Source: Streptosporangium becharense
GTDB taxonomy: Bacteria > Actinomycetota > Actinomycetes > Streptosporangiales > Streptosporangiaceae
NCBI RefSeq assembly: GCF_014204985.1
Contig: NZ_JACHMP010000001.1
Location: 2,604,001-2,668,000 of the forward strand
DNA: 64,000 nucleotides
Direction: 5' to 3'
How positions within the stretch are numbered: position 1 is the first letter of the stretch; each line of letters opens with the position of its first letter. Below are positions 42,531 through 50,569 of this stretch, in pieces. Below the pieces are notes generated by a model that saw only the letters and a program-made list of their open reading frames with translations, was not told the DNA's origin and ran no database searches. Position numbers and translations under genes: made by a program.

Positions 42531-43441
42531 CGGGCACCCCCGAACCGGTCGCAGTAAGCGCGGTAGGCGCGGACGAGCTCGTCGCCCTCGGTGTAGCGCG
42601 GGACGACGGAGGTGTCGAGGTGTTCCCATATCACCGAGTCCTGCTCGAAAGCGGTGCGGCTCCCGCTCACCAGGGAGGCGACCTCGCGGACGGTGGCGGG
42701 GCCGCGGGCCCTGCGGGCGGGGACCGCGATCGTCACCCTGACCACGCAGGCGCCCTCGGCCGCCGGGGTGGCGGCGGTGATGACGACGTTGGGCTCGTCC
42801 GGCGGGCCCAGCTCGGTCGCCACCAGGTTCGGGCTGAACACCAGGGCACGGAACCGCGCGGTGGCGGGGTCGCCTCCCGGTTCACCCGCCTGCCAGCGGT
42901 TGGGGCGGACCATGTCGAGATCGCCCTCGACGCACAGGGCCCCGCCCTCCGTGGGGCGGACGCGGAGGCGGGGGCGTCTGTCGAGGCCGTGGACCGGGGC
43001 GAAATGATCGGCGTCGAAGACGTTCTCGATGACGTATTCCGCCGGGACCCTGACGTGGAATGTGAATCCCGACACGATCCGATGACTTTTCTCCAGGCGC
43101 GCCAGGAAATCTTCCAGACCCGTGTCGCACGATTGATCAAGTAATACGAAAAGCCCGCCGGCGCGGGCCGTCGAGCGGTGGTGGGCGACCCGGAATCGGC
43201 CGGGCGTGTCGCATCCCAGCTGAACGCGATGTCCATGAAATGGGCAAATAAGCGCTTTTTCGGCTAACTTTCCCCCATATCCGAGATGAGCACCCCTGTG
43301 TGGACATATCGCATCATATACTCCCAGGTCATCGCCGCTTCGCACCGCGATCAGCGGGCGTTCCGCGATGTCGAGAACGGTGACGTCGCCTTTGAGATCG
43401 GCGTCGAAGGCCAGCTGTGCCCACCCCGAACAGATCGACAA
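42527..43441 (-). CDS. Rieske [2Fe-2S] non-heme iron oxygenase
   Basis: A 304-residue oxygenase alpha subunit. The Rieske cluster ligands are C46/H48 (CPHRGAH) and C66/H69 (CPFHG). The mononuclear iron site is ENVFDADHFAPVHG (H146, H151). The layout resembles KshA/VanA-type monooxygenases. TTG 43441 is the start; no better codon lies nearby. The 5' half (43030-43440) is clearly poorer in G+C and in GC-ending codons than the 3' half. It faces the precursor peptide gene across a 139-base divergent promoter region, suggesting co-regulation with the peptide pathway. No reductase partner is encoded here. Confidence 0.87.
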   Translation of the reverse strand: MSICSGWAQLAFDADLKGDVTVLDIAERPLIAVRSGDDLGVYDAICPHRGAHLGYGGKLAEKALICPFHGHRVQLGCDTPGRFRVAHHRSTARAGGLFVLLDQSCDTGLEDFLARLEKSHRIVSGFTFHVRVPAEYVIENVFDADHFAPVHGLDRRPRLRVRPTEGGALCVEGDLDMVRPNRWQAGEPGGDPATARFRALVFSPNLVATELGPPDEPNVVITAATPAAEGACVVRVTIAVPARRARGPATVREVASLVSGSRTAFEQDSVIWEHLDTSVVPRYTEGDELVRAYRAYCDRFGGAR

Positions 43442-43499
43442 TTCCCGCCCCTTTCCCTGAGCCCGAAGCGGCGGATGACCGCCATGGAAAACGGTTTGT

Positions 43500-43513
43500 C
43501 GAATAATTATTCG
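43500..43513. promoter_or_regulatory. Palindrome CGAATAATTATTCG in the precursor/Rieske divergent region
   Basis: A perfect 14-bp AT-rich palindrome directly upstream of the predicted -35 box of the precursor gene and 58 bases from the Rieske start. It is placed to act on both divergent units. Confidence 0.7.
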
Positions 43514-43516
43514 CCA

Positions 43517-43545
43517 TTGCCTGCCGGGTTCCGGAAGTTTATGGT
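43517..43545 (+). promoter_or_regulatory. Promoter of the RiPP precursor operon
   Basis: TTGCCT (43517-43522), a 17-base spacer and TATGGT (43540-43545) give a fair sigma-70-type match. The ribosome site AAAGAGG (43566-43572) follows, 8 bases before ATG 43581. The predicted leader is about 30 bases. Confidence 0.6.
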
Positions 43546-43580
43546 ACAGGCAGAACGCCCAGCCGAAAGAGGTGGTTCAG

Positions 43581-43994
43581 ATGACCGACAGCAATCCGTT
43601 CAAAGATCTGTCCGGTGTTTCGGAGACGGGGCCCGACGCCCTCCAGCGCGCGACGAACCTGAAAAGGGAAGAACAGCTGCGGACCGTCGCCGACCTCGGC
43701 CTGGCGACCCCCGAGCAACTGGAGAGCAACCCCAAGGTCCGTGACCTGACGATCAACGACCTCAACGACCTCGCCGCCGAGTTCAGCGGCATCCCCACCA
43801 ACAACCGCCGCGTCGCCGAGCTCACCCTCGACGACCTCCAGGACCTGGAGGGCGTGTTCTTCGAGTTCAAGCGCGCCGTCGGCAGAGACCTCGTCACCCG
43901 CGGCGCCTCGGTGAGCAGCGTCGACGTCTCGTGCTGCTGCTGCACCCCCTGCTGCTCGTGCGCGGCGGCCGACATGTCCCACACGGGGTCCTAG
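43581..43994 (+). CDS. RiPP precursor peptide (azol(in)e-containing, LAP/TOMM type)
   Basis: A 137-residue peptide with a long charged leader and a cysteine-rich tail. Leader residues 1-107 contain two related helices, LTINDLNDL (56-64) and LTLDDLQDL (81-89), that look like a duplicated recognition motif. The tail from about 108 holds Cys118-121, Thr122, Pro123, Cys124-125, Ser126 and Cys127, then AAADMSHTGS. A run of Cys/Ser/Thr like this is the substrate of YcaO cyclodehydratases and recalls the contiguous-cysteine core of streptolysin S-like peptides. E1-like, YcaO and SagB genes follow directly. There is no Gly-Gly at an obvious cleavage point; TRGAS (106-110) is one candidate. ATG chosen over a GTG 3 codons upstream because of spacing. 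Confidence 0.9.
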   Translation: MTDSNPFKDLSGVSETGPDALQRATNLKREEQLRTVADLGLATPEQLESNPKVRDLTINDLNDLAAEFSGIPTNNRRVAELTLDDLQDLEGVFFEFKRAVGRDLVTRGASVSSVDVSCCCCTPCCSCAAADMSHTGS

Positions 43995-43998
43995 GGCC

Positions 43999-44928
43999 TT
44001 GGCGACCCAAGAGCCGCTGAGCGCACGGGAGCTCCGGGTGGCCCGCCTGGGCCCGGACGAGGTCGTGGTGAAACGCGGGCTGACGGAGGTGCGGCTGGCC
44101 GCCCCGGGCATCGACGCCCTGCTGGCGCGGGTCGTCGCGCTCGCCGACGGATCGCGTTCACCGGACGACGTCGTCGGCGCCTTCCCGCCCGGGGAGCGGG
44201 AGGACGCCCGCGAGCTGGTCACCACCCTGCGGTCCCGGGGTCTGCTCCGTCACGACGCGGGAGACGACCCGACGGCGAGGTTCTGGGCGAGCATGGCCCG
44301 GCTGTCCCCCGACGGTCCGGGCCAGGTCGCGAAGTCGGCGGTGCTGGTGACCGGCACCGGCCGGGTCGCCGACGCGCTCGCCCGGTCACTGGCGGCCTGT
44401 GGGGTGGGCCGGGTCGAGACCCGGCCCACCCCGCGGACCGGCGAGGACGGCTGGGATCTGTGGTGCGCCGCGGCCGACGGCCCCGCGGACCCGGAGCTCG
44501 TCGACGTGGCGCGGCGCGCGCTCGACGCGCGTGCCCCCCTGCTGCCCGTCTGGATCGACGACCTCGTCGTCCGGGTCGGCCCGCTCACCCACCCCTTCGA
44601 CACCGCCTGCCTGCGCTGTTACCTCATGCGGGCCGACTCCGGTGACGTCTGGCGCGAGGCTCACGCGCTGCTGCGAGCGCAGTGGTCGCCGGGGGCCGGG
44701 TTCCTGCCCCCGCTCCCCGCGGTGGCCGGCGAGATCGCGGCCACCGAGGCCGTCAAGCACCTCGCGGGCCTACCGGTGACCGCCTGCGGTCGCGTCATCG
44801 AGGTCAGCCTGGTGCCGTTCCACTCGGCCGTCCGCCGGGTGCTGCGCGTGCCGCGCTGCCCCGACTGCAGCGGCACCGCCCGCCAGGGCGCCCCCGTGAT
44901 CAGTCACGGTTCACAGCTCGTCGACTGA
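43999..44928 (+). CDS. TOMM E1-like (ThiF-like) leader-binding protein
   Basis: A 309-residue protein of the cyclodehydratase C-component type. The first about 95 residues fold like a PqqD/RRE winged helix (VVKRGLTEVRLAAPG, LADGSRSPDDVV, ELVTTLRSRGLL), which binds the leader peptide. The rest resembles an E1/ThiF domain without its ATP site and has the zinc tetrad C204xxC207 and C287xxC290. It presents the precursor to YcaO. TTG 43999, 5 bases after the precursor stop, is used as start; GTG 44038 preceded by GGGAG is an alternative. It is separate from YcaO here rather than fused. Confidence 0.85.
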   Translation: MATQEPLSARELRVARLGPDEVVVKRGLTEVRLAAPGIDALLARVVALADGSRSPDDVVGAFPPGEREDARELVTTLRSRGLLRHDAGDDPTARFWASMARLSPDGPGQVAKSAVLVTGTGRVADALARSLAACGVGRVETRPTPRTGEDGWDLWCAAADGPADPELVDVARRALDARAPLLPVWIDDLVVRVGPLTHPFDTACLRCYLMRADSGDVWREAHALLRAQWSPGAGFLPPLPAVAGEIAATEAVKHLAGLPVTACGRVIEVSLVPFHSAVRRVLRVPRCPDCSGTARQGAPVISHGSQLVD

Positions 44929-44983
44929 CCCGGTGGCGCGCGGGCGGCGACGCCGGTGCGGAGGAGACGGAAAGGAGAGGCCG

Positions 44984-46252
44984 ATGGACCTGCTCGACTT
45001 GTGGGCGGATCTCGTGGACCCCCGCACGGGGATCGTCCGCGAGATCACCGAGCTCCGGATCGACGACGACGACCCGCGCTTCGTCCACTACCTGTCCGAG
45101 GCTTGCTCGACGGAGGCGATGGGCTTCCTGAAGAACTTCGGCAACAACGGCGGAGCCGCCACGGACCGGCGCCGGGCGCTGGCCAAGGCGATCGGCGAGG
45201 CCGTCGAGCGGTACTGCTCGGCCTGCTTCTCCCCCGGCGACCTCGTGACGGCGTCGTACGAGGAACTGGACCGGCCGGCCACCCCTCCGGGGTCCTACGC
45301 CCTGTACCGGCCGGAGCAGTACGACGCGCCGGGTTTCCCCTGGCGGCCGTTCACGCCCGCCAGCCGGGTGTCGTGGACTCCCGGCCGCTCCCTGGTCACC
45401 GGGGAGGAGGTCCTCGTCCCCGCGGCCTTCGTCTACGTCCCCTACCACTACCGGAGCGAGACCCCGATCGGCCAGCCGATCTCGACGGGGCTGGCCTGCG
45501 GGGCGTCCGCCGAGGAGGCCGCGTTGTCGGCGCTGTGCGAGGTCGTCGAGCGCGACGCGTTCACGCTCATGTGGCAGGGGCGGCGCAGTCTTCCCCGGAT
45601 CCGCCTCGACAGCCTGCCCGACTCGCTCTCCGACCTGGTGCGGCGGTTCGAGGCCGTGGGGCTGGTCGTCCACATGGTCGACATCGGCACGGACATCGGG
45701 TGCCCGTCCGTCATGACGATCGCGGAGGGCTTCACCCCGACGTCCCCCGCGCTCGCGTTCGCGGCGGCCTCCCATCCGGACGCCGAGGTGGCCTGCCACA
45801 AGAGCCTGGAGGAACTGGCGCACACCCGCAAGTTCTCCGTCCAGGTGATGGACTACCTGCCGCCGGTCCCCGTCGAGGTGGAGGCGGGCCACCCCGCCGT
45901 CGACGGGCAGCGGGCCCACCTGCGCTACTACTGTCCGCAGGAGTCCAAGGAGTACGCCCGTTTCGCCTGGGCCTGCACCGACGAGGTCGACCTCGACCTC
46001 TCCGCCGGTCGCGACCTCTCCCTCGCCGCGCTCGTCTCGGCGGTGGCCGCGACCGGCGAGGACGTCGTCGCCTGTGACCTGACCACACCGGACGTCGCCG
46101 AGCTCGGCCTGTCGGTGGTGCGCGTGGTCGTGCCGGGCCTGCACCCGCTGCACATGGGTCACTCCAACCGGGCGACGGGCGGCCGGCGGCTGGCGGCGGT
46201 CCCCGGCTGGTCACCCGCCACCGACAACCCCCACCCCCACCCGTTCCCCTGA
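44984..46252 (+). CDS. YcaO cyclodehydratase (azoline-forming)
   Basis: A 422-residue YcaO enzyme, which uses ATP to turn Cys, Ser or Thr residues of a peptide into thiazolines or (methyl)oxazolines. Nucleotide-binding signatures are AIGEAVERY and LCEVVERDAFTLMW, and the protein ends in PHPHPFP, the PxPxP tail typical of azoline-forming YcaO proteins. The start ATG is preceded by AAAGGAGAGG. It follows the E1-like gene by 55 bases. With that protein it should cyclise several of the seven cysteines of the precursor. Confidence 0.95.
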   Translation: MDLLDLWADLVDPRTGIVREITELRIDDDDPRFVHYLSEACSTEAMGFLKNFGNNGGAATDRRRALAKAIGEAVERYCSACFSPGDLVTASYEELDRPATPPGSYALYRPEQYDAPGFPWRPFTPASRVSWTPGRSLVTGEEVLVPAAFVYVPYHYRSETPIGQPISTGLACGASAEEAALSALCEVVERDAFTLMWQGRRSLPRIRLDSLPDSLSDLVRRFEAVGLVVHMVDIGTDIGCPSVMTIAEGFTPTSPALAFAAASHPDAEVACHKSLEELAHTRKFSVQVMDYLPPVPVEVEAGHPAVDGQRAHLRYYCPQESKEYARFAWACTDEVDLDLSAGRDLSLAALVSAVAATGEDVVACDLTTPDVAELGLSVVRVVVPGLHPLHMGHSNRATGGRRLAAVPGWSPATDNPHPHPFP

Positions 46253-46346
46253 CGGGAGACGCCCGGAACGTCCCGCGCGCAACCCCGGTCACCCGCCGGG
46301 GTCCGCGGGCCCCGGCGAGGGAGAACCCACGGAGAGGAAAGCCGTC

Positions 46347-47141
46347 ATGCATCCGGTTGACGCGTTCCTGCTGGAGGAGAGCGAGGAGGCCGTCTGGGAG
46401 AGCTACCACGAGAACTCCAAGACGAGTCGTGCCACCCCGCACCTGTACTTCGACCGGCACCCTTCCGACAGCACGGTCGTGGCGATGATGAACCGGCTGC
46501 GTGAGACGAAACCGCACCGCGACCGCCCCCGGATCGCCCTCCCCTACGACCTGCCGGGCTCGGAGATCGACCTCGACGAGGCGCTGACCGGCCGCGAGTC
46601 GGCCCGGGGGTTCGGCCCCGGGCCGATCGCGACGGCGGACGTGGCGAAGGTCCTGCGTTGCGCGTACGGCGTGACGAGGTCCAACGCCGACGGCACCTAC
46701 CCCCGTCCCTTCCGTACCGTCCCGTCCGGGGGAGCCCTCTACCCCCTGGAACTGTACGTCTGGGCACGTGACGTCACCGGGCTGGGCCGCGGGCTCCACC
46801 ACTACGACCCCACCACGCACGAGCTGCACGACCTGGGCCCGTTCGAGGCCGGGGGCTGTTTCGTGCAGAAGGACCTGGTCGCCGCGGCACCGGCCGTGGT
46901 GCTGGTGTCGGCGATCTTCCAGCGCTCCGCCTACAAGTACGGTGAGCGCGGCTACCGCTTCGTGCTCATCGAGGCCGGGCACGCTGTGCAGAACGCGGTG
47001 CTCGCCGCGTGCGGGCGCGGCCTGGCGGCGGTGCCGGTCGGCGGTTACTTCGACCGCGAGCTCGACGCGCTGATGGGTCTGGACGGGCTGCACGAGTCGG
47101 TCGTCTACACCCTCCTGCTGGGCCCCCGGGAGCCGGAGTGA
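46347..47141 (+). CDS. SagB-type FMN dehydrogenase
   Basis: A 264-residue nitroreductase-fold protein of the SagB/ThcOx group, which oxidises azolines to aromatic azoles with FMN. Typical blocks: ENSKTSR near residue 22, LTGRESARGFGPGPI, RTVPSGGALYPLELYVW, and YGERGYRFVLIEAGHAVQNAVLAA. It supports a thiazole- rather than thiazoline-rich product. GGAGAGGAAAG precedes the ATG. The 94-base gap before it contains a small CCCCGG/CCGGGG hairpin. Its stop overlaps the next start as GTGA. Confidence 0.94.
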   Translation: MHPVDAFLLEESEEAVWESYHENSKTSRATPHLYFDRHPSDSTVVAMMNRLRETKPHRDRPRIALPYDLPGSEIDLDEALTGRESARGFGPGPIATADVAKVLRCAYGVTRSNADGTYPRPFRTVPSGGALYPLELYVWARDVTGLGRGLHHYDPTTHELHDLGPFEAGGCFVQKDLVAAAPAVVLVSAIFQRSAYKYGERGYRFVLIEAGHAVQNAVLAACGRGLAAVPVGGYFDRELDALMGLDGLHESVVYTLLLGPREPE

Positions 47142-48574
47142 CCGCTGTCCCGCCACCTGGGGTGAACGGTGCGTGGCCGCTGACCGTCACCGCCCCCGGG
47201 CCCGCCCGGGACGACGCCTCCGCGCTGGCCTCGCTGGTGCATCCGATCGACCCCGGCGCCTTCCGCACCGCGTACTGGCAGCGCAGGCCGCTGCACGTCC
47301 AGGGGCCACCGGACCGTTTCCGCGACCTGTTCACCATGGCGGACCTGCGCGAGGCGATCGCCCGCCAGCACGAGCTCGGCCTGCTCATCCGCGTCAGCGG
47401 CGACCACGAGGGCGACGGCGGAGCGGCCGGGGCACACGTCGCGGTGGAGGCCCCCGACGTGGCCGCCCACCTGCGACGCGGCGCCTCGATCTGCGTGGAG
47501 CCGATCGAGCGGGCCGCACCCCGCGTCGCGGAGCTGGCCGCCCGCCTCAAGAGCGAGCTCGGTCACCACGGTGACACCGGCGTCAAGTGTTACCTGTCGC
47601 CGCACGGCTACGGTTTCAACACCCACTTCGACGCCCACGTGGTGACGACGCTCCAGCTCGACGGGCACAAACGGTGGCGGGTGTCACGGACGCCGGGCGT
47701 GCCGTTCCCCCTCGGCAACGCCTTCGCCGACGCCGAGGGGAACGTCCGCTACATCGGCCGCGCTCCCAGCTCGGTGCGGCCGTGGGAACGCCCGGAGATC
47801 GTCGAGGAGGAGTTCGCGGAGATCCTGCTCGGCCCGGGTGACGTGCTGTGCCTGCCGGCGGGGACCTGGCACAGCGCCAAGGCGGTGGGCCACTCCCTGG
47901 CCGTCAACATCTCCTTCGCCCCGGCGGACGTGCTGAGGCTCCTCACCGACGCCGCCGGATCCCGGTTGCGGGAGCGGGAGGCGTGGCGCTCCGGGATCCC
48001 CGCCTCCGGTGGGGATCCCGGTGAGGCCGCCCGTTTCCTGCTGGACCGGCGCGAGGAGCTCATCGCCGAGCTGCGGGCGCTCCCGCTGGACGGCGATGAG
48101 CTCGCCGCCCTGCTCGCCACCGCGGCCTCCGGCTCCCCGGGCGGCCTTGCCGGCACCGCCGCCACGCGGATGGCCGCGCAGACCGCCTCCGCCGTCTCCG
48201 GGGACGACGACCGCAGGCTCCAGTGCGTGCTGACCGTGGCGGACGCCCGGACGGCCGCGGAGTGGTACGGGCGGGTGCTCGGCTGCCGGGTGCTGGCGGC
48301 GATCCCGGAGTTCGGCTGGATCGAACTGGACTCCCCGGTGCCCGGGGTGAGCATCGGCTTGTCGGAGGTCCCCAGCCCCGGGGTGACCGGCGGGGCGGTG
48401 CTCGACTTCCAGGTGGACGACCTGGAACACACCCGCGACCTGCTCGACCGGGACACGGCCACCCCGCCTGCCCGGATGCGCGCCGTCGCGGGCGTCGCGC
48501 GCTTCCTGGAGGCGTGCGACATCGACGGCAACCGGCTGATGTTCTACCAGCCGGATCACCGGGAGGAGATCTGA
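47138..48574 (+). CDS. JmjC/cupin_4 oxygenase fused to a VOC (glyoxalase-like) domain
   Basis: A 478-residue two-domain protein. Residues about 25-290 form a cupin_4/JmjC iron-2-oxoglutarate oxygenase like ribosomal oxygenases of the YcfD/MINA group. The facial triad is His163 and Asp165 (THFDAH) with His245 (GTWHSAK). Residues about 358-470 are a VOC module (LQCVLTVADARTAAEWYGRVLGC to GNRLMFYQPD). JmjC members hydroxylate residues in proteins, so hydroxylation of the precursor is a reasonable inference. The VOC part could bind product, metal or act as a resistance module. GTGA overlap with SagB and TGATG overlap with the SDR put it firmly in the operon. Confidence 0.85.
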   Translation: MTAVPPPGVNGAWPLTVTAPGPARDDASALASLVHPIDPGAFRTAYWQRRPLHVQGPPDRFRDLFTMADLREAIARQHELGLLIRVSGDHEGDGGAAGAHVAVEAPDVAAHLRRGASICVEPIERAAPRVAELAARLKSELGHHGDTGVKCYLSPHGYGFNTHFDAHVVTTLQLDGHKRWRVSRTPGVPFPLGNAFADAEGNVRYIGRAPSSVRPWERPEIVEEEFAEILLGPGDVLCLPAGTWHSAKAVGHSLAVNISFAPADVLRLLTDAAGSRLREREAWRSGIPASGGDPGEAARFLLDRREELIAELRALPLDGDELAALLATAASGSPGGLAGTAATRMAAQTASAVSGDDDRRLQCVLTVADARTAAEWYGRVLGCRVLAAIPEFGWIELDSPVPGVSIGLSEVPSPGVTGGAVLDFQVDDLEHTRDLLDRDTATPPARMRAVAGVARFLEACDIDGNRLMFYQPDHREEI

Positions 48575-49338
48575 TGGGCAGACTGGACGACAACGTCGTG
48601 ATCGTCACGGGCGGGGCCAACGGCATCGGCCGGTGGTACTGCACCGCGCTCGCCCTGGAGGGTGCGCGGGTGGTCGTGTGCGACATCGACGGGCCGGGCG
48701 CGGCCGACTTCGCCGGCTGGCTCAACGACCGGGCCGGCGCGGAACGCGCGTACCCCCTCTGCGTCGACGTCACCTCACCCGAGCGGACCGCCGACATGGC
48801 CGCCACCGTGATGGCCCGGTTCGGCGCGATCGACGTACTGGTCAACAACGCCGGCAGTTACCCGCACGTGGCGTTCGAGGACATCGACCACGACGCCTGG
48901 CGGCGGGTGATCACCCTCAACCTCGACAGTGTCTTCCTCTGCTGCCGGGCGGTGCTGCCGGTCATGGTGAAGCAGGGCCGCGGGGCGATCGTCAACGTGG
49001 CGACGAACCTGGTGTGGTCCGGGCTGGCCAACATGGCCCACTACATCGCCGCCAAGTCGGGCGTGATCGGGCTGACCAAGGCGCTGGCCCGCGAGTACGG
49101 CGAGCACGGTGTCCGGGTGAACGCGCTGGCCCCCGGCGCGGTGGTGCCCGACCTGCCCGATCGGCGGCTCAGCCCGGCCGGTAGGGAGGCCGTCGAGGAG
49201 ATCCTGCAGTACCAGTCGGTCAAACGGCACCAGCACCCCCGTGACCTGGTGGGCACCATGCTGTTCCTCTGCTCCGCCGAGTCGGAGTTCATGAGCGGCC
49301 AGGTGCTCACGGTCGACGGTGGCCTGACCATGCACTGA
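48574..49338 (+). CDS. Short-chain dehydrogenase/reductase
   Basis: A 254-residue classical SDR: cofactor motif TGGANGIG, VNNAG, and catalytic Tyr157 and Lys161 in HYIAAK. The usual catalytic serine 13 residues before Tyr is Thr144, with Asn145 next to it, a conservative but unusual change. The C-terminus FMSGQVLTVDGGLTMH is standard. GGGAGGAG precedes an ATG that overlaps the previous stop. In this operon it probably oxidises an alcohol installed by the hydroxylases, or reduces a ketone; the target is unknown. Confidence 0.92.
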   Translation: MGRLDDNVVIVTGGANGIGRWYCTALALEGARVVVCDIDGPGAADFAGWLNDRAGAERAYPLCVDVTSPERTADMAATVMARFGAIDVLVNNAGSYPHVAFEDIDHDAWRRVITLNLDSVFLCCRAVLPVMVKQGRGAIVNVATNLVWSGLANMAHYIAAKSGVIGLTKALAREYGEHGVRVNALAPGAVVPDLPDRRLSPAGREAVEEILQYQSVKRHQHPRDLVGTMLFLCSAESEFMSGQVLTVDGGLTMH

Positions 49339-49343
49339 CGCCG

Positions 49344-50522
49344 ATGGGAAGCCTCTCCTACGACCCCCGCGATCCGCGGGTCCACGCCGACCCCTACCCC
49401 GGTTACGAGGCCCTGCGGGAGCACGATCCGGTGCATTTCGTGCCGGGCGCCCGGGTGTGGTTCCTTACCCGGCACAGCGACTGCCTGGCGGTGCTCTGCG
49501 ACCCGCGCCTCTCGGCGCGGCACGGGCAGCGGCTGCGGCGGCGTGACACGGCGTTGCCCACCTCGATGCTGAACACCGATCCGCCCGATCACACGAGGCT
49601 CCGGCGGGCCGCGGCGCCGGCGTTCCGTCCCCGGGCGCTGCGCGAGCACGGCCGCTGGCTCGTCCCGCTGGTCGGCGCGTGGATGGGCCGGGTCCGCGAG
49701 GCGGCGCGGGCGGGCCGCGAGGTCGATCTCGCGGCCGAGTTCGCCCGTCCCCTGGCGCTGCGGGTGGTCGCCGGCCTCCTGGGGCTGCCGGAGGAGGACC
49801 TGCCGGACTTCGACGGCTGGGCCGGCGCGGTCGCGGGCAACCTCGACCCGTTCGCCGCCCCCGCCGGGGGTGGGGAGGCCGCGATGGCGGCGATGTGTGA
49901 CCGGTTCGCCGACCACCTGTTCTCAAGGCTCACCGCCCCCCGGCCGGACGCGTTCACCGTGCTGGCCGGGGCCTGCTCCGACGGGACCCTCGCCCCGGCG
50001 GAGGCCATGGCCACGGCCGGCCTGCTCGTCGTCGGCGGCGTCGAACCACTCGGCGACATGATCGTCAACGCCGTCGCGGCGATGCTGGCCGACCCGGGGC
50101 GGTGGCGCGACCTGGCCGGCAGCGGTGCGGCACCGGCCAGGACGGCCACCGAGGAACTCCTGCGGATCGACCCGCCGATCCAGTTCACCGCCCGCACCGC
50201 CACCGAGGACCTCGTCGTCGGCGGCCGGTCGATCCGCCGCGGTGACGGGGTCGTGCCGCTCCTCGGCGCGGCCAACCGCGACCCGGCGAGGTTCACCAGG
50301 CCCGGCCGGCTCGACCTGCGCCGCCGCGTCAACCCGCACCTGTCCTTCGGAGCGGGCCCGCACGCCTGCCTCGGCGCTCCCCTCGTCCGGATGGTCGGCC
50401 GGCTGCTGGTCACCGCGGTGCGGGAATGCACGGCCGAACCGCGGCCCGGGGGCGGGCCCGCGTTCCACCGGCCGGGGACCGTGCCGCGCGGCTACGCGTC
50501 ACTGCCGCTGCGCTGGTCGTGA
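49344..50522 (+). CDS. Cytochrome P450 with altered I-helix
   Basis: A 392-residue soluble actinobacterial P450. The heme-binding loop is LSFGAGPHACLGA (Cys342). The ExxR is ATEELLR, followed by IDPPIQF. The I-helix reads LVVGGVEPLGDM, where most P450s have AG-(E/D)-T; the conserved threonine is replaced by proline. That change is seen in P450s with unusual chemistry, but reaction type cannot be read from sequence. It starts 5 bases after the SDR stop and completes the operon that begins at the precursor gene. No ferredoxin or reductase is encoded in the cluster. Confidence 0.92.
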   Translation: MGSLSYDPRDPRVHADPYPGYEALREHDPVHFVPGARVWFLTRHSDCLAVLCDPRLSARHGQRLRRRDTALPTSMLNTDPPDHTRLRRAAAPAFRPRALREHGRWLVPLVGAWMGRVREAARAGREVDLAAEFARPLALRVVAGLLGLPEEDLPDFDGWAGAVAGNLDPFAAPAGGGEAAMAAMCDRFADHLFSRLTAPRPDAFTVLAGACSDGTLAPAEAMATAGLLVVGGVEPLGDMIVNAVAAMLADPGRWRDLAGSGAAPARTATEELLRIDPPIQFTARTATEDLVVGGRSIRRGDGVVPLLGAANRDPARFTRPGRLDLRRRVNPHLSFGAGPHACLGAPLVRMVGRLLVTAVRECTAEPRPGGGPAFHRPGTVPRGYASLPLRWS

Positions 50523-50569
50523 CCCGTCTCCCGCGGCCGCGGTCCGTCACCGTGACCCGTTCCGTACGG

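Noticed and set aside
43581..50522. Thiopeptide cluster, suggested by the Cys/Ser/Thr-rich core and YcaO
   Set aside because: No lantibiotic-type dehydratase pair and no pyridine-forming cyclase are encoded, and the core has only one Ser within the Cys block. A linear azol(in)e peptide fits better.
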